Below, one piece after another: positions 16,877-26,696 of a stretch of DNA of 64,000 nt. The notes beneath the pieces are model-generated. The model was given only the letters and a program-made list of their open reading frames with translations, was not told where the DNA came from and did no database searches. Both the position numbers and the translations under genes were made by a program. Every line of letters begins with the position of its first letter. The stretch's first letter is position 1. Origin of the DNA: Kaistella sp. (lineage in GTDB: Bacteria > Bacteroidota > Bacteroidia > Flavobacteriales > Weeksellaceae); assembly GCA_019459085.1 (NCBI GenBank), contig JAIBEW010000027.1, positions 146,615-210,614 on the forward strand. The letters run 5' to 3'.

Positions 16877-19072
16877 TTGAAAAAATTTATATATTTTCCG
16901 GCTTTATTACTTCCGGCCATGCTATTCTCCCAAAATGATTCGGTGAGAACTTCAGACATCCAGGAAGTGGTGTTTCAGAAAAAAGGCAGCCCACGCAGCA
17001 ACGATCTTACTGCGGTAAGCATTTCGGCAAAAGACGCCAAAAATGTTGCATCGCTTTCGGGGGGAATTGAAGGGCTTATTAAAACTTTGCCTTCGGTGAA
17101 TTCCAATACCGAACTTTCTTCCCAATATATGGTTCGCGGCGGAAATTATGATGAAAACCTGATTTACATCAACGATATTGAGATTTACCGGCCATTTCTG
17201 ATCAGAAATTCCATGCAGGAAGGGATGAGCATCATCAATCCCGATATGGTTTCTACGGTGAATTTTTCAGCCGGTGGTTTCGAAGCCAAATACGGAGACA
17301 AAATGTCTTCAGCACTGAATATTTATTACCGTCAACCAGAAAAATTTGAACTTTCAGGCGAAGCCAGTTTAATAGGAGGGAGGCTGACAGCGGGTTTTGG
17401 CACCGACAATAAGAAAGTAAATGCGCTTTTTTCGGCACGCTACCGGAATACTAATCTCGTTTTAAACACGCTGAAAGAGGATACTGACTTTAATCCAAAG
17501 TATATGGATTTTCAGTCCTATATCAATTATCACATTACACCGAAATTCTCTCTGTCATTCATTGGCTATTACTCGGACAACGCGTATGATATGATTCCGA
17601 AACAGAAGGAAGTTGATTTCGGTTCACTGCTTACGCCGCTTACACTGACTGTTTATTACGACGGAAAGGAGGAAGACAAGTACAAAAACATGATGGGAAC
17701 CTTCTCCATGAACTATAAACCGAGTGATAAATGGAGGTTTACGCTGGACAGTTTCGCGTATCAGAACCGTGAACGAGAATATTATTCCATTGCTTCCGCA
17801 TATCTTCTGCAGACTTTTGATCCGATCACCGGTGATCCGATTACGTCTTATGATGTTGGCGGACAGATTGAACACGCCAGAAACGATTTACAGGTAAAAA
17901 CCTATGGCGCACAGTTTAAAACCCGATTTTCGCCGAATATTAATACCGATATTGAGGTTGGCTTCAAATATGAAAAAGAAAATCTACAGGATTTCACCAA
18001 CGAATGGAAGCTCGTAGATTCCATCGGTTACAGTACACCGAGAGATTTTGTGAATCCGGGAACGCTTGATCCTTCGGCGCTGGATCTTTATTATTCCATT
18101 TCCGGGAAAAATCATATTGAACCCACCAGAATTTCTGCATACGCACAATATTCAACAAAATTTTTCCTCGGAACTACCAAAGCTTTTGTAAATGCAGGAG
18201 CACGGGTTTCGCACTGGGATTTTAATGATGAAACCATTTTTTCTCCGCGTGCGCAGTTCGCACTGAAACCTGACTGGAAGGCAGACATGCTGTTCCGTTT
18301 GTCCGGCGGAGTTTATTATCAGGCACCTTTCTACAAGGAAATTAAAGATCTCGACGGGAATTTTAACCCAAATATTATTTCTCAGCGTTCAATTCAGATG
18401 ATTCTGGCCAATGATTATGAATTTTTCATGTATGACAGGCCGTTTAAACTGACTACCGAAGCGTATTATAAAAAGATGGATCATCTGATTCCTTATTATA
18501 TGGATAATGTAAGAGTCCGTTATACAGGAAAAAACAATTCAGAAGGTTATGCATACGGTATTGACACCAGACTTTTCGGAGAATTTGTTCCGGGAATTGA
18601 TTCATGGCTTTCAGCGAGTTATGCTCGAGTTTTTGAAAACATTGACGGCCGAGGAGAACTTCCTCGTCCGACTGACCAACGCTTCAGGTTTGCCCTTTTT
18701 TACCAGGATTATATGCCAAGATTCCCGAAAATGCGGGTAAATCTTACAGGAACTTACGGAATGGGATTACCGAACGGAGCACCAATTTTCAGTGATCCAT
18801 ATGAATTCCGCAGAAATCTGCCTTCTTATAAAAGAGTTGATCTCGGACTCTCTTATGTATTCATCGATCCGAAAGAAAAAAATCAGGCCTGGGGTTTCTG
18901 GGAAAGTTTTGAGGAACTTACTTTAGGCGTTCAGGTTTTCAATGCGTTCAACATCAACAATACGGTCGCTAACCAATGGATCACCGATGTGAACACGAAT
19001 TACATTTATCCGGTTCCGGTGCGTTTAACAGGCAGATTCTTCAATGTGAAACTGGAATTTAAGATAAAATAG
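16877..19072 (+). CDS. TonB-dependent outer-membrane receptor (TTG start)
   Basis: A 731-residue outer-membrane receptor. A signal peptide (KKFIYFPALLLPAMLFSQ) is followed directly by a plug domain (TAVSISAKDAKNVASLSGG, YMVRGGNYDENLIYINDIEI) and a beta-barrel ending ...FFNVKLEFKIK with a plausible barrel-terminal strand. It lacks the carboxypeptidase-like N-terminal domain of SusC-type receptors and has no SusD gene nearby, so a nutrient, ion or siderophore role is possible but unassigned. The initiation codon is TTG at 16877; it is the only one that gives the intact signal peptide. It follows kdsA by 38 bp. Confidence 0.9.
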   Translation: MKKFIYFPALLLPAMLFSQNDSVRTSDIQEVVFQKKGSPRSNDLTAVSISAKDAKNVASLSGGIEGLIKTLPSVNSNTELSSQYMVRGGNYDENLIYINDIEIYRPFLIRNSMQEGMSIINPDMVSTVNFSAGGFEAKYGDKMSSALNIYYRQPEKFELSGEASLIGGRLTAGFGTDNKKVNALFSARYRNTNLVLNTLKEDTDFNPKYMDFQSYINYHITPKFSLSFIGYYSDNAYDMIPKQKEVDFGSLLTPLTLTVYYDGKEEDKYKNMMGTFSMNYKPSDKWRFTLDSFAYQNREREYYSIASAYLLQTFDPITGDPITSYDVGGQIEHARNDLQVKTYGAQFKTRFSPNINTDIEVGFKYEKENLQDFTNEWKLVDSIGYSTPRDFVNPGTLDPSALDLYYSISGKNHIEPTRISAYAQYSTKFFLGTTKAFVNAGARVSHWDFNDETIFSPRAQFALKPDWKADMLFRLSGGVYYQAPFYKEIKDLDGNFNPNIISQRSIQMILANDYEFFMYDRPFKLTTEAYYKKMDHLIPYYMDNVRVRYTGKNNSEGYAYGIDTRLFGEFVPGIDSWLSASYARVFENIDGRGELPRPTDQRFRFALFYQDYMPRFPKMRVNLTGTYGMGLPNGAPIFSDPYEFRRNLPSYKRVDLGLSYVFIDPKEKNQAWGFWESFEELTLGVQVFNAFNINNTVANQWITDVNTNYIYPVPVRLTGRFFNVKLEFKIK

Positions 19073-19704
19073 ATTCCGGTTTCGGCAATGAAAATGTATT
19101 AGAATAATCTCAAATATCCAGTTTGATTGCTTTTATCGACATTGGAGGTTTAATTCAATTAAAGAAAGCTGAAATATTTTCAATTTAACATAATATAAAT
19201 TATAGGACATTTTAAAGTATTGGTATTAGCGTTAATTGTATATTCTTCACGCCCGAAATATCGTAATCAATGCTCCTTAAACGGTTGTTAATTCTATACC
19301 TTTTCTTCAAAGAAAATCCTGGGGCCGATTCTCAGCGATTAGAAATTCAGAAAAGCGTTTACCTTCGTTAAAAACTTCTTGAAGTTTACTATAATTAAAA
19401 ATTTTGATTTATTATTAAGTTTCTGTTGAAGCTCAGCAAAAATTTCTGCTCAAAATATCTACACAGTTTAATTAAAGTCAGTTGAACTCAACGCAAAATA
19501 TTTAAGTAATCGTCAGGAAAACTTTGCCTTGCAACCCTCAGAAAAATCAACTGTAAAAACAATTATTGAAAATTGAAATGTTGGCAGATCTCAATGCAAA
19601 AGTTCTCAGCAATAAAATCCATGGCAATATTTAAACTTAACATAATAACCGCCTTTCAATGGTTCGATAATTTTTTAATATCTTTAAATACTAAATTTTT
19701 ACCT
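19073..19704. other. Gene-free stretch of about 630 bp
   Basis: This A/T-rich interval between the TonB receptor and a lipoprotein gene contains no convincing reading frame, tRNA, repeat or terminator hairpin that I can recognise. A frame is open from 19573, but its first 44 codons do not resemble a protein N-terminus. A weak -7 box (TATCTTTA) lies at 19679-19686. A decayed gene is possible. Confidence 0.5.
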
Positions 19705-20220
19705 ATGAAGAATTATATTGTTGCAGCCGCGCTTTTAATGGCAACCCTTGCGTGTGAAAAAAAATCTACGGAAAAGATCAATACAGCTACCACTCCACCC
19801 GACTCTGTTGTGGTGCCGGAAACCAATGAACCGATGGAGTCTTCAACCCGTCAATCCTGTTATGTGAGTGCCGTTGGTAAGGATTCTGTATTTCTGTCGA
19901 TCGATGATAATCTGGGAACAATCACCGGTAAATTGAGGTATAAAAACTTTGAAAAAGACAGTTCATTTGGCGATGTTGCCGGAAGTCAGAACGGTGATAC
20001 CCTTAAGTTATTTTACACCTTTCAATCTGAAGGAATGACTTCCAACCGGGAGATTTATTTCCTGCGAAAAGATGGTAATCTGCTGGAAGGAATCGGTGAT
20101 CAGAAAACGGAAGGCAACGATGCGGTTTACAGTAATCCTTCGACAATAAAATATGAAAACGGTCATACGCTGAAAGCTACAGACTGTGCAGATTTCGAGA
20201 AAAAGTTTGTCAATAGATAA
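19705..20220 (+). CDS. Lipoprotein of unknown function
   Basis: A 171-residue predicted lipoprotein. The signal KNYIVAAALLMATLAC ends at a lipobox Cys, followed by a Lys/Thr/Pro-rich linker (EKKSTEKINTATTPPDS). The body has the pattern SCYVSAVGKDSVFLSIDD, ITGKLRYKNFEKDSSFGDV and GDTLKLFYTFQSEGMTSNREIYF, which resembles small Bacteroidota lipoproteins often sitting beside housekeeping genes. No enzyme motif is seen. The start at 19705 is chosen over the open-frame start at 19573 because only it begins with a signal peptide. A shared terminator follows. Confidence 0.75.
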   Translation: MKNYIVAAALLMATLACEKKSTEKINTATTPPDSVVVPETNEPMESSTRQSCYVSAVGKDSVFLSIDDNLGTITGKLRYKNFEKDSSFGDVAGSQNGDTLKLFYTFQSEGMTSNREIYFLRKDGNLLEGIGDQKTEGNDAVYSNPSTIKYENGHTLKATDCADFEKKFVNR

Positions 20221-20239
20221 CTTCGGTTAACCATAAAAA

Positions 20240-20266
20240 AAAGAGCATCCCAAAAGGATGCTCTTT
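20240..20266. terminator. Bidirectional terminator
   Basis: AAAGAGCATCC-CAAAA-GGATGCTCTTT, a perfect 11-bp stem with a 5-nt loop between the converging lipoprotein and hypothetical genes. Confidence 0.9.
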
Positions 20267-20287
20267 CTGTATTAAAATCAGAATTTA

Positions 20288-20839
20288 TCAGTCGAATTTC
20301 GCGGTATAAGTCATCAAATCACGATAAAGCGGATCGGATGAAGTATAAAAAAGCCGGATTAAATTCCGTAAATCATCTGAATTGCTGTAATTGGTGGGAA
20401 ATACTTTGGCATAATCCACGTCGCTTTTTGCCATTTCTGTATGGTCGGCTTGGTAGCCTCTTACAAAACTTTCATTGCTCACATCATAATAAAGGATAAA
20501 ATTATCCGGTGTATAGCCGCCGGTTCCCTTTAGAATTTTGGCAGTTGCTGCGGCATCGAAATAAGCAATCATAATATCTTCATCGGTTTTGTCACGTTCC
20601 CACCTCAGAGTAGCATCAAAACTAACAATCTTGTAGGAAACCCCACCGTCGGTAGAATACCGAACCCTAATCACTGCAGGATTTTTTGTCGCTGCACTTT
20701 GTTCCGCAGCCACCATAAATTCATAATAAATGCCGTCATTGGCAGTCCAGTGATAAAAATCTACAATTTCTATATTTTTTAACTGCGCCTGAAACGGTGT
20801 TAAAAAGAGAAACAAAACAAGACTTAGAAGTGTTTTCAT
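20288..20839 (-). CDS. Exported hypothetical protein
   Basis: A 183-residue protein with a clear signal peptide (KTLLSLVLFLFLTPFQAQ). The mature part has no recognised domain. It contains aromatic, beta-strand-like segments (VDFYHWTANDGIYYEFMV, IRVRYSTDGGVSYKIVSF) and a helical C-terminus (NSDDLRNLIRLFYTSSD). The phrase RVRYSTDGGVSY resembles strands of Ig-like or sialidase-type repeats, but a single copy proves nothing. It is monocistronic, divergent from the DtxR-family gene, and ends at a strong bidirectional terminator. Confidence 0.7.
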   Translation of the reverse strand: MKTLLSLVLFLFLTPFQAQLKNIEIVDFYHWTANDGIYYEFMVAAEQSAATKNPAVIRVRYSTDGGVSYKIVSFDATLRWERDKTDEDIMIAYFDAAATAKILKGTGGYTPDNFILYYDVSNESFVRGYQADHTEMAKSDVDYAKVFPTNYSNSDDLRNLIRLFYTSSDPLYRDLMTYTAKFD

Positions 20840-20935
20840 GGATTTGTTTTTTTATTTAACCAAATTTAACATTTTATTTACTATAAAATGAGCCGAACAT
20901 TAAAAATTTACTTTTTTTTAAAGACAGAAAATTTG

Positions 20936-20961
20936 TTAGATTTGCAGTAAATACAATCTAA
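20936..20961 (+). promoter_or_regulatory. -7 box and candidate DtxR-type operator
   Basis: TAGATTTG (20937-20944) is a perfect -7 box, 20 nt before the regulator ATG. It is embedded in an inverted repeat, TTAGATT (20936-20942) and AATCTAA (20955-20961), 12 bp apart. The half-site resembles the TTAGGTTAG half of the classical DtxR box. This position would let the encoded regulator repress its own gene. Confidence 0.5.
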
Positions 20962-20964
20962 CTC

Positions 20965-21615
20965 ATGATTTCTCTCACTGAAGAAAACTATCTGAAGGCC
21001 ATTTTTCATCTAACTGATGAAGAAAATCTAGTGACCATCAATGATCTGAGCAAGTTTTTAAATGTTAAAATGCCCAGTGTAAACAGCATGATGAAGAAAT
21101 TTGCAGAAAAAAAATGGATCGTCTATGAGAGTTACAAACCTCTTAAAATTACCGATACAGGAATGAAAGAAGCAGCATTGGTGGTTAGAAAACACCGCCT
21201 TACGGAAATGTTTCTGGTGGAAAAGATGAATTTCGGTTGGGAAAACGTTCACGAAATCGCGGAACAGCTCGAACATTTACAGTCTGAAATATTTTTTGAT
21301 AAAATGGATGAGATCCTGAATTATCCAAAGCTCGATCCGCATGGGGAGCCTATTCCCGACAAAGACGGCTGCATAATTGCACAGGATCTGCAGAAACTCA
21401 GCGCCTGCAAAACCGGTGAAAGGGTTACATTTGCATCGGTCACCATTTCAAGTCACGATTTCCTGAACTATCTGAATGATAAAAATCTGGTCTTGGGAAC
21501 GGCTATCGAAGTTTTGAATATTGAAAAATTTGATCAGTCGATGAGTGTAAGAATCAACAAGAAAAAGGAAATTTTGAGTAAGATGGTGTGCGAAAAACTA
21601 CTGGTGAATAAATAA
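20965..21615 (+). CDS. DtxR/MntR-family metal-dependent transcriptional regulator
   Basis: A 216-residue iron- or manganese-responsive repressor. The N-terminal winged helix is SLTEENYLKAIFHLTDEE...INDLSKFLNVKMPSVNSMMKKF (about residues 3-45). The dimerisation/metal domain follows, with VRKHRLTEMFLVEKM and NVHEIAEQLEHLQSE, which supply His and Glu ligands. DPHGEPIPDKDG (about 128-139) matches the family pattern, and a C-terminal SH3-like/FeoA domain completes the protein. It probably controls metal uptake genes elsewhere, as no transporter lies beside it. Whether it senses Fe or Mn cannot be decided here. Confidence 0.92.
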   Translation: MISLTEENYLKAIFHLTDEENLVTINDLSKFLNVKMPSVNSMMKKFAEKKWIVYESYKPLKITDTGMKEAALVVRKHRLTEMFLVEKMNFGWENVHEIAEQLEHLQSEIFFDKMDEILNYPKLDPHGEPIPDKDGCIIAQDLQKLSACKTGERVTFASVTISSHDFLNYLNDKNLVLGTAIEVLNIEKFDQSMSVRINKKKEILSKMVCEKLLVNK

Positions 21616-21616
21616 A

Positions 21617-21640
21617 AAAGCAGGACTAACGCCCTGCTTT
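21617..21640. terminator. Bidirectional terminator
   Basis: AAAGCAGG / CCTGCTTT 8-bp stem with an 8-nt loop between the converging regulator and TPR genes. Confidence 0.8.
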
Positions 21641-21660
21641 GATAATGACAGTCAATGAGT

Positions 21661-23037
21661 TTATTTTCCTGAAGCTTTCATAGCGTCTTCTTTTGCTTTA
21701 AACTCCTGGAATTTAGCATCATTTTTAGTTGACAGGTAAAGGCCCTTCAGTAATGTTACCGCATCAATATTAGGATCATATTGATACCATTTTTCTGCAT
21801 ATGGCAAACTTTCGGCAAATCTTTTTCTCCTCGCATCCAAGATCTTGTTGGCAAGGTCTATTTTACCGCTTTTCTTTGCAGCATTATATTCCTCAATTGC
21901 TTTTGTATCATCCCCTAGTACCAAATAAGTAAGATTCTGGTAGGCCTGTGCAAAATCCGGCTTGAGTTCTATGGCTTTTTTATAAGAATTTACAGCATCT
22001 GAAACAGATGAAGGATCCTTACTCTGTAGAACCCCCAGATTATACCAATTTGTAGCATCATTGGGTTTTTTTGCCAGTTGTCCCTTTAAATTGTTTACAA
22101 ATTCATTGGTTTTCCCGGATTTAAAATAGGCATTCCCCTGAAGTTCCGCAAGTTTTGAATTTGAAGGGAATTTTTGCAATCCTTTGTCAAGCAAAGTCAA
22201 AGCTTCCTCCACTCTGCCTGCTTCAATTAGAAGTGCAGCATTGGTTTCATAAAGTTCCGCTTCTATGCTTGGGGTAGTTTCTGTTTTGAAATCGGAGTAA
22301 TCAGCACTTTTCTTGAGTAATTCCCAACTGGATTTATCTAAAGTTTCTGACTCACCGGTTTTTTTGTTCTTTGCAATATAAGAAGTCATGACTCCATTAT
22401 ATCCGGAGCCGATGAGCTGATTATAAATCTCGATCGCTTCTGGTTTTTGCTCCGCCAATGCATAATTTAACCCGGCGTAATAAAGATATTGGTCATTATT
22501 CTGTCCGCTGGCTTTAAGCAGATTATACACTTCCAAAAATTTCGGTGCGGCCGCAGAATAGTTTTTAGCGGTGTAAAAATCCATGGCACTTTTGTTGCCC
22601 GATTGAAGCAAGGGATTAATGACAGCGCCAATTTTTCCCAAAAGTGTTGGAACATAGACTTCTTCTTTAAGTCCTTGAATTCCAGATTGATCCGCAGCTG
22701 CTTTTCCTACGAAATACACTTTGCTTTTATCACTGTCTTTACCAGTATAAATTTTGGATTTTCCCAAATCAGTCATTTTGGCCAAATATGCTGCGCCTTC
22801 TGTATTTTTTCCGGATTTTATCAATGATAATCCTTTAGCATAATAATACTGTTCCAGAACCGCTGGCTCCAAAAGCTGGGTTTTACCTCCCAATGCAGAC
22901 TCCGCTGCCGAAATCTGCGAAGTTGCAGTGCTCATGTCACCGGTTTCGATGGCTTTGACAGCTGCTGCGATTTCTTTTTTCTGTGCAAATGCAAAGGTTA
23001 CTGAAACCATTGCCATGCTTAAAAATATTTTTTTCAT
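21661..23037 (-). CDS. Exported tetratricopeptide-repeat protein
   Basis: A 458-residue protein with a signal peptide (KKIFLSMAMVSVTFAFAQ) and multiple TPR units, for example YLYYAGLNYALAEQKPEAIEIYNQLI (about 185-210), ALLIEAGRVEEALTLLDKGLQKFP (about 270-293) and WYNLGVLQSKDPSSVSDAVNSYKKAIELKPDFAQAY (about 331-366). It probably acts as a periplasmic or envelope scaffold. It starts 27 bp after the gyrA stop codon on the same strand with no terminator between, so it is likely co-transcribed with gyrA. The biological link between the two is unknown. Confidence 0.88.
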   Translation of the reverse strand: MKKIFLSMAMVSVTFAFAQKKEIAAAVKAIETGDMSTATSQISAAESALGGKTQLLEPAVLEQYYYAKGLSLIKSGKNTEGAAYLAKMTDLGKSKIYTGKDSDKSKVYFVGKAAADQSGIQGLKEEVYVPTLLGKIGAVINPLLQSGNKSAMDFYTAKNYSAAAPKFLEVYNLLKASGQNNDQYLYYAGLNYALAEQKPEAIEIYNQLIGSGYNGVMTSYIAKNKKTGESETLDKSSWELLKKSADYSDFKTETTPSIEAELYETNAALLIEAGRVEEALTLLDKGLQKFPSNSKLAELQGNAYFKSGKTNEFVNNLKGQLAKKPNDATNWYNLGVLQSKDPSSVSDAVNSYKKAIELKPDFAQAYQNLTYLVLGDDTKAIEEYNAAKKSGKIDLANKILDARRKRFAESLPYAEKWYQYDPNIDAVTLLKGLYLSTKNDAKFQEFKAKEDAMKASGK

Positions 23038-23064
23038 AATATTTAAACTTTAATTTGATTAAAA

Positions 23065-25719
23065 TTATTCTTCAGAGTCTTCTTCTTCCTCTGATTTTTT
23101 ATTTTCTTTGGCTTCTTCGTCCTCAATTTTTTTCAAAACTTCAGAATCGCCCATATTGCTTATTGCATTATCACCGGTTTGCGGTGTGCTTTCGAATTCT
23201 GGAACTGCTAAATCTACGGCGCCGGGAAGTTCTGCAGATTCATCATCAAACTCTTCTTCAACAACATCTTTATCCATTTCCACTTTGGCAATGGCTGCAA
23301 TGGAATCATTGTTTTTAAGGTTGATGACCTTTACGCCCTGAGTATTTCTGCCCATCACTCGCATTTCATTCATTCCCATTCTGATGGCCACTCCCGATTT
23401 GTTAATGATCATAAGACCGTCTTCATCGGTTACATTCTGAATGGCAATAAGATTTCCGGTTTTTTCGGTAATATTTAATGTAATTACCCCTTTTCCACCA
23501 CGATTGGTAACGCGGTAATCCTCTACAGCGGTACGTTTTCCATAACCTCTTTCAGAAACCACCAAAACGGTTTCATTCTCCACATCGTTCACAACAATCA
23601 TTCCAATTACTTCATCGCTGTCTTCCAGAGAAATTCCGCGAACTCCAATAGAGCCTCTTCCGACCGCTCTTGCTTTTTCTTCCGGGAAACGGATACATTT
23701 TCCGTTTTTGGTAGCGATCATGATCTCGGAATCTCCGCTGGTTAATCTGGCGCCTAAAAGCTGGTCATTATCTCTGATTTCGATGGCATTCACCCCGTTT
23801 GTTCTCGGTCTTGAATATGCCTCAAGTGAAGTTTTCTTGATGGTCCCGTTCTTGGTGATCATCACCACGTTCATCTTATTAATATATTCAGTATCCTTTA
23901 AATCATTGGTTCTGATATACGCCTTGATTTTATCATCCGGCTCAATATTGATCAGGTTCTGAACCGCTCTTCCTTTTGAAGTTTTGGAACCTTCAGGAAT
24001 TTCAAATACCCTCAGCCAGAAACATTTCCCTTTTTCTGTAAAAAAGAGCATGTACTGGTGGTTGGTTGCAGCAACGATATATTCGAGGAAATCTTCGTCC
24101 CTCGTAGTTGCGGCGCGGTTTCCTACTCCACCTCTGCTCTGAACTTTGTATTCTGAAAGCGATGTTCTTTTGATATAACCGGCGTGGGAAATTGTAAGCA
24201 CCACTTTTTCATCCGGAATTAAGTCTTCGATAGACATTTCTCCTCCTGAATAGTCAATTTCAGAACGTCTTTCGTCACCGTATCTTTCCTTTACTTCAAG
24301 AAGTTCGGTTTTAATGATCTCATATCTTCTTCCTTCATTGGAAAGGATGTCTTCCATGTCTTTAATGAAATTCATGATTTCCTCGTACTCAGCACGGATC
24401 TTATCCAACTCCATTCCGGTCAGTCGGGCAAGTCTCAGATCCAAAATCGCCTGCGCCTGAATGTCGGAAAGTTCGAATTCCTTCATCAAACCTTCTTTAG
24501 CTTCTGCAGGATTGGCGCTGTGACGGATGATGTAAATGGCTTTATCAAGATCATCCTGCGTGCCGATCACTTTCATGAAACCTTCCAGAATATGGGCTCT
24601 TTCCTTGGCTTTTTTAAGCTCGTATTCGGTTCTTCTGATGATCACTTCATGACGGTGATCTACAAAATGATGGATTAGATCCTTCAGATTCAGCTGTTGC
24701 GGCCTTCCTTTTACCAGTGCAATGTTGTTAACGCTGAAAGAAGTCTGAAGCGAAGTATATTTGTACAGCATGTTCAGGACAACATTCGGGATCGCGTCGT
24801 TTTTGAGTTCATAAACGATTCTCAGACCCTGACGGTCAGATTCATCACGGATTTCATAGATGCCCGGGATTTTTTCGTCTTTTACGAGTTCTGCAGTACG
24901 GGCGATCATTTCCGCCTTGTTTACCTGATACGGAATTTCCGTAATAATGATGGCATTTCTGTTGCCGATTTCCTCGAAGTTTACTTTTGCACGAAGTACG
25001 ATTCTTCCTCTTCCTGTGTGGAAGGCGTCGCGAACTCCGTCGTAACCATAAATAATTCCTCCTGTCGGGAAATCTGGCGCAATGATGTACTTCATCAGCT
25101 CATCAATCGTGATTTCCTTATTTTCTACATATGCCACAATGGCATCAATGCTCTCAGAAAGATTGTGAGGAGCCATATTCGTCGCCATACCAACTGCGAT
25201 TCCGGATGTTCCGTTCACAAGGAGATTCGGGATTTTTGTAGGCATTACGGATGGCTCCGTCATGGAATCATCAAAGTTATTCTGAAAATCTACGGTGTCT
25301 TTATCAAGGTCAGAAAGAATTTCATCAGAAATCTTTTTAAGTCTTGCTTCGGTGTAACGCATTGCTGCAGGCGGATCGCCATCCATGGAACCGAAGTTAC
25401 CCTGCCCGTCAACCAAAGGATAACGCAAACTCCACGGCTGTGCCATACGCACCATTGCATCGTAAACGGATGAATCGCCGTGTGGGTGATATTTACCGAG
25501 AACGTCACCGACAATTCTCGCGGATTTTAAATGTTTTCTGTTTGAAAATACGTTCAGGTTGTACATTCCGTAAAGAACTCTTCTGTGAACGGGTTTCAAA
25601 CCATCTCTTACATCAGGCAATGCTCTGGAAACAATAACCGACATCGAATAATCGATATAAGAGCTTTTCATTTCATCAACAATGTTGATAGGGATTAACC
25701 TTTCTCCTTCTTTTTGCAT
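23065..25719 (-). CDS. gyrA: DNA gyrase subunit A
   Basis: GyrA is the breakage-reunion subunit of gyrase. It has 884 residues: the catalytic winged-helix/tower domains, a coiled-coil region near 360-490, and a beta-pinwheel C-terminal domain with repeated GR-type motifs, including the GyrA-box-like [11 protein letters not shown]. The active-site Tyr122 lies in AAMRYTEAR. The quinolone-resistance region reads [17 protein letters not shown] with Ser83 and Asp87 (E. coli numbering coincides), so no common target mutation is present. The tail after residue 840 is strongly acidic ([20 protein letters not shown]), as in many flavobacterial GyrA proteins. The exported TPR gene follows. Confidence 0.97.
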   Translation of the reverse strand: MQKEGERLIPINIVDEMKSSYIDYSMSVIVSRALPDVRDGLKPVHRRVLYGMYNLNVFSNRKHLKSARIVGDVLGKYHPHGDSSVYDAMVRMAQPWSLRYPLVDGQGNFGSMDGDPPAAMRYTEARLKKISDEILSDLDKDTVDFQNNFDDSMTEPSVMPTKIPNLLVNGTSGIAVGMATNMAPHNLSESIDAIVAYVENKEITIDELMKYIIAPDFPTGGIIYGYDGVRDAFHTGRGRIVLRAKVNFEEIGNRNAIIITEIPYQVNKAEMIARTAELVKDEKIPGIYEIRDESDRQGLRIVYELKNDAIPNVVLNMLYKYTSLQTSFSVNNIALVKGRPQQLNLKDLIHHFVDHRHEVIIRRTEYELKKAKERAHILEGFMKVIGTQDDLDKAIYIIRHSANPAEAKEGLMKEFELSDIQAQAILDLRLARLTGMELDKIRAEYEEIMNFIKDMEDILSNEGRRYEIIKTELLEVKERYGDERRSEIDYSGGEMSIEDLIPDEKVVLTISHAGYIKRTSLSEYKVQSRGGVGNRAATTRDEDFLEYIVAATNHQYMLFFTEKGKCFWLRVFEIPEGSKTSKGRAVQNLINIEPDDKIKAYIRTNDLKDTEYINKMNVVMITKNGTIKKTSLEAYSRPRTNGVNAIEIRDNDQLLGARLTSGDSEIMIATKNGKCIRFPEEKARAVGRGSIGVRGISLEDSDEVIGMIVVNDVENETVLVVSERGYGKRTAVEDYRVTNRGGKGVITLNITEKTGNLIAIQNVTDEDGLMIINKSGVAIRMGMNEMRVMGRNTQGVKVINLKNNDSIAAIAKVEMDKDVVEEEFDDESAELPGAVDLAVPEFESTPQTGDNAISNMGDSEVLKKIEDEEAKENKKSEEEEDSEE

Positions 25720-25870
25720 AAATATTTTTTAATAAAATGAAAATCAGACAGTTAATTTACGGCCTGTATTATCTTTAATTTCCAATCTTAATAACGGGCT
25801 AATTTACAAAAAAAATACCGATTTTTGCCCCTCCATTTATCCACAATAATCATAAAAAACAGTACAGAAA

Positions 25871-26185
25871 ATGAAAGTTTTAAGCCTCACATTTCACTCT
25901 ACATCAAACATAGGGACGGAATGGGAAAATTTTGTGCAAAATGACATGGTACGGATGGCAGAAAGCCTTCCCGATGTAAAAAAATATCTGCTTTCGGAAG
26001 TGGAAACCGATATGATTTCGGAAGGCAGGAACACCAATCTTCTTCTTGTCTTTGGTGAAGATGAAAATCGTAGAAATTTCCTTGAAAATGACCTTAAAAA
26101 TATTGCTGAAGAATTGGACGCGAAATTCGGCGGCGATGTACTCATTTTTGATACCCTGCTGAATCCCATTAACTCCAATTTTTAA
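25871..26185 (+). CDS. DUF4286 family protein
   Basis: A 104-residue cytosolic protein with the DUF4286 pattern typical of Bacteroidota: a beta-strand start (KVLSLTFHSTSNIGTEWENFV), a central helix, then NTNLLLVFGEDENRRNFLENDL. The predicted fold is ferredoxin-like (beta-alpha-beta). No catalytic residues are apparent and no function is known. It is divergent from gyrA and converges with the His-rich lipoprotein gene through a shared hairpin. Confidence 0.85.
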   Translation: MKVLSLTFHSTSNIGTEWENFVQNDMVRMAESLPDVKKYLLSEVETDMISEGRNTNLLLVFGEDENRRNFLENDLKNIAEELDAKFGGDVLIFDTLLNPINSNF

Positions 26186-26194
26186 AATAAAAAA

Positions 26195-26213
26195 GGCGGA
26201 AAAATTTTCCGCC
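26195..26213. terminator. Bidirectional terminator
   Basis: GGCGGAAAA-A-TTTTCCGCC perfect palindrome between the converging DUF4286 and lipoprotein genes. Confidence 0.8.
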
Positions 26214-26219
26214 CTTCAA

Positions 26220-26624
26220 TTATTTTTTGTGTTTTTTTGATTTGTGTTTTTTATCGTGTTCGTGTCTGTCATCATCATCGTGATCACGATGCTTTTTCAT
26301 CTGTCCGGGCGCATAATCTTTCGCTCTTCCGCCGTATACTTTTTTAGCCTGTCCCGGAGGAAGTCTTCTGGCATTATCGTTTCTTCCATAGACGCCTGAA
26401 GTCTGAGTTCTGATCATCCGGCCATTCTGGTAAACATTTCCGTTACGGTCTGTATAAACGTCGCCCTGCCTGTAAACCGTTCCATCCGGAGATCTGTAAA
26501 CTGTTCCGTTATTGGTCGGATACTGATTGGAATTATTGTTTCCGTAAGCATCATTCACCGCGCCACATGATATCATTGTAACGGCCAAACCCGCTCCCAA
26601 GAATATTTTTTTTAAGTTTTTCAT
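26220..26624 (-). CDS. Lipoprotein with histidine-rich basic tail
   Basis: A 134-residue predicted lipoprotein: a signal with lipobox-like TMISCG, a Gly/Asn/Tyr-rich repeat region (GTVYRSPDGTVYRQGDVYTD, then NGNVYQNGRMIR), and a highly charged C-terminus rich in His, Asp and Lys (KKHRDHDDDDRHEHDKKHKS). The repeated GTVYR/GNVY units suggest a short beta-repeat. The His/Asp cluster could bind divalent metals, but that is inference from composition. It is not a recognised enzyme. It is monocistronic and convergent with DUF4286. Confidence 0.75.
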   Translation of the reverse strand: MKNLKKIFLGAGLAVTMISCGAVNDAYGNNNSNQYPTNNGTVYRSPDGTVYRQGDVYTDRNGNVYQNGRMIRTQTSGVYGRNDNARRLPPGQAKKVYGGRAKDYAPGQMKKHRDHDDDDRHEHDKKHKSKKHKK

Positions 26625-26696
26625 TTTTTCAAATTTAAAGATTGACTTCAGTCATCTCAATCTTGATGCCAAACCTGAAAAAAGAAATTCACCAAC

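Noticed and set aside
24697..25473. 258-residue open frame on the plus strand inside gyrA
   Set aside because: It lies wholly antisense to gyrA, has a Cys/His/Phe/Arg-rich composition typical of a complementary frame, and shows no domain.
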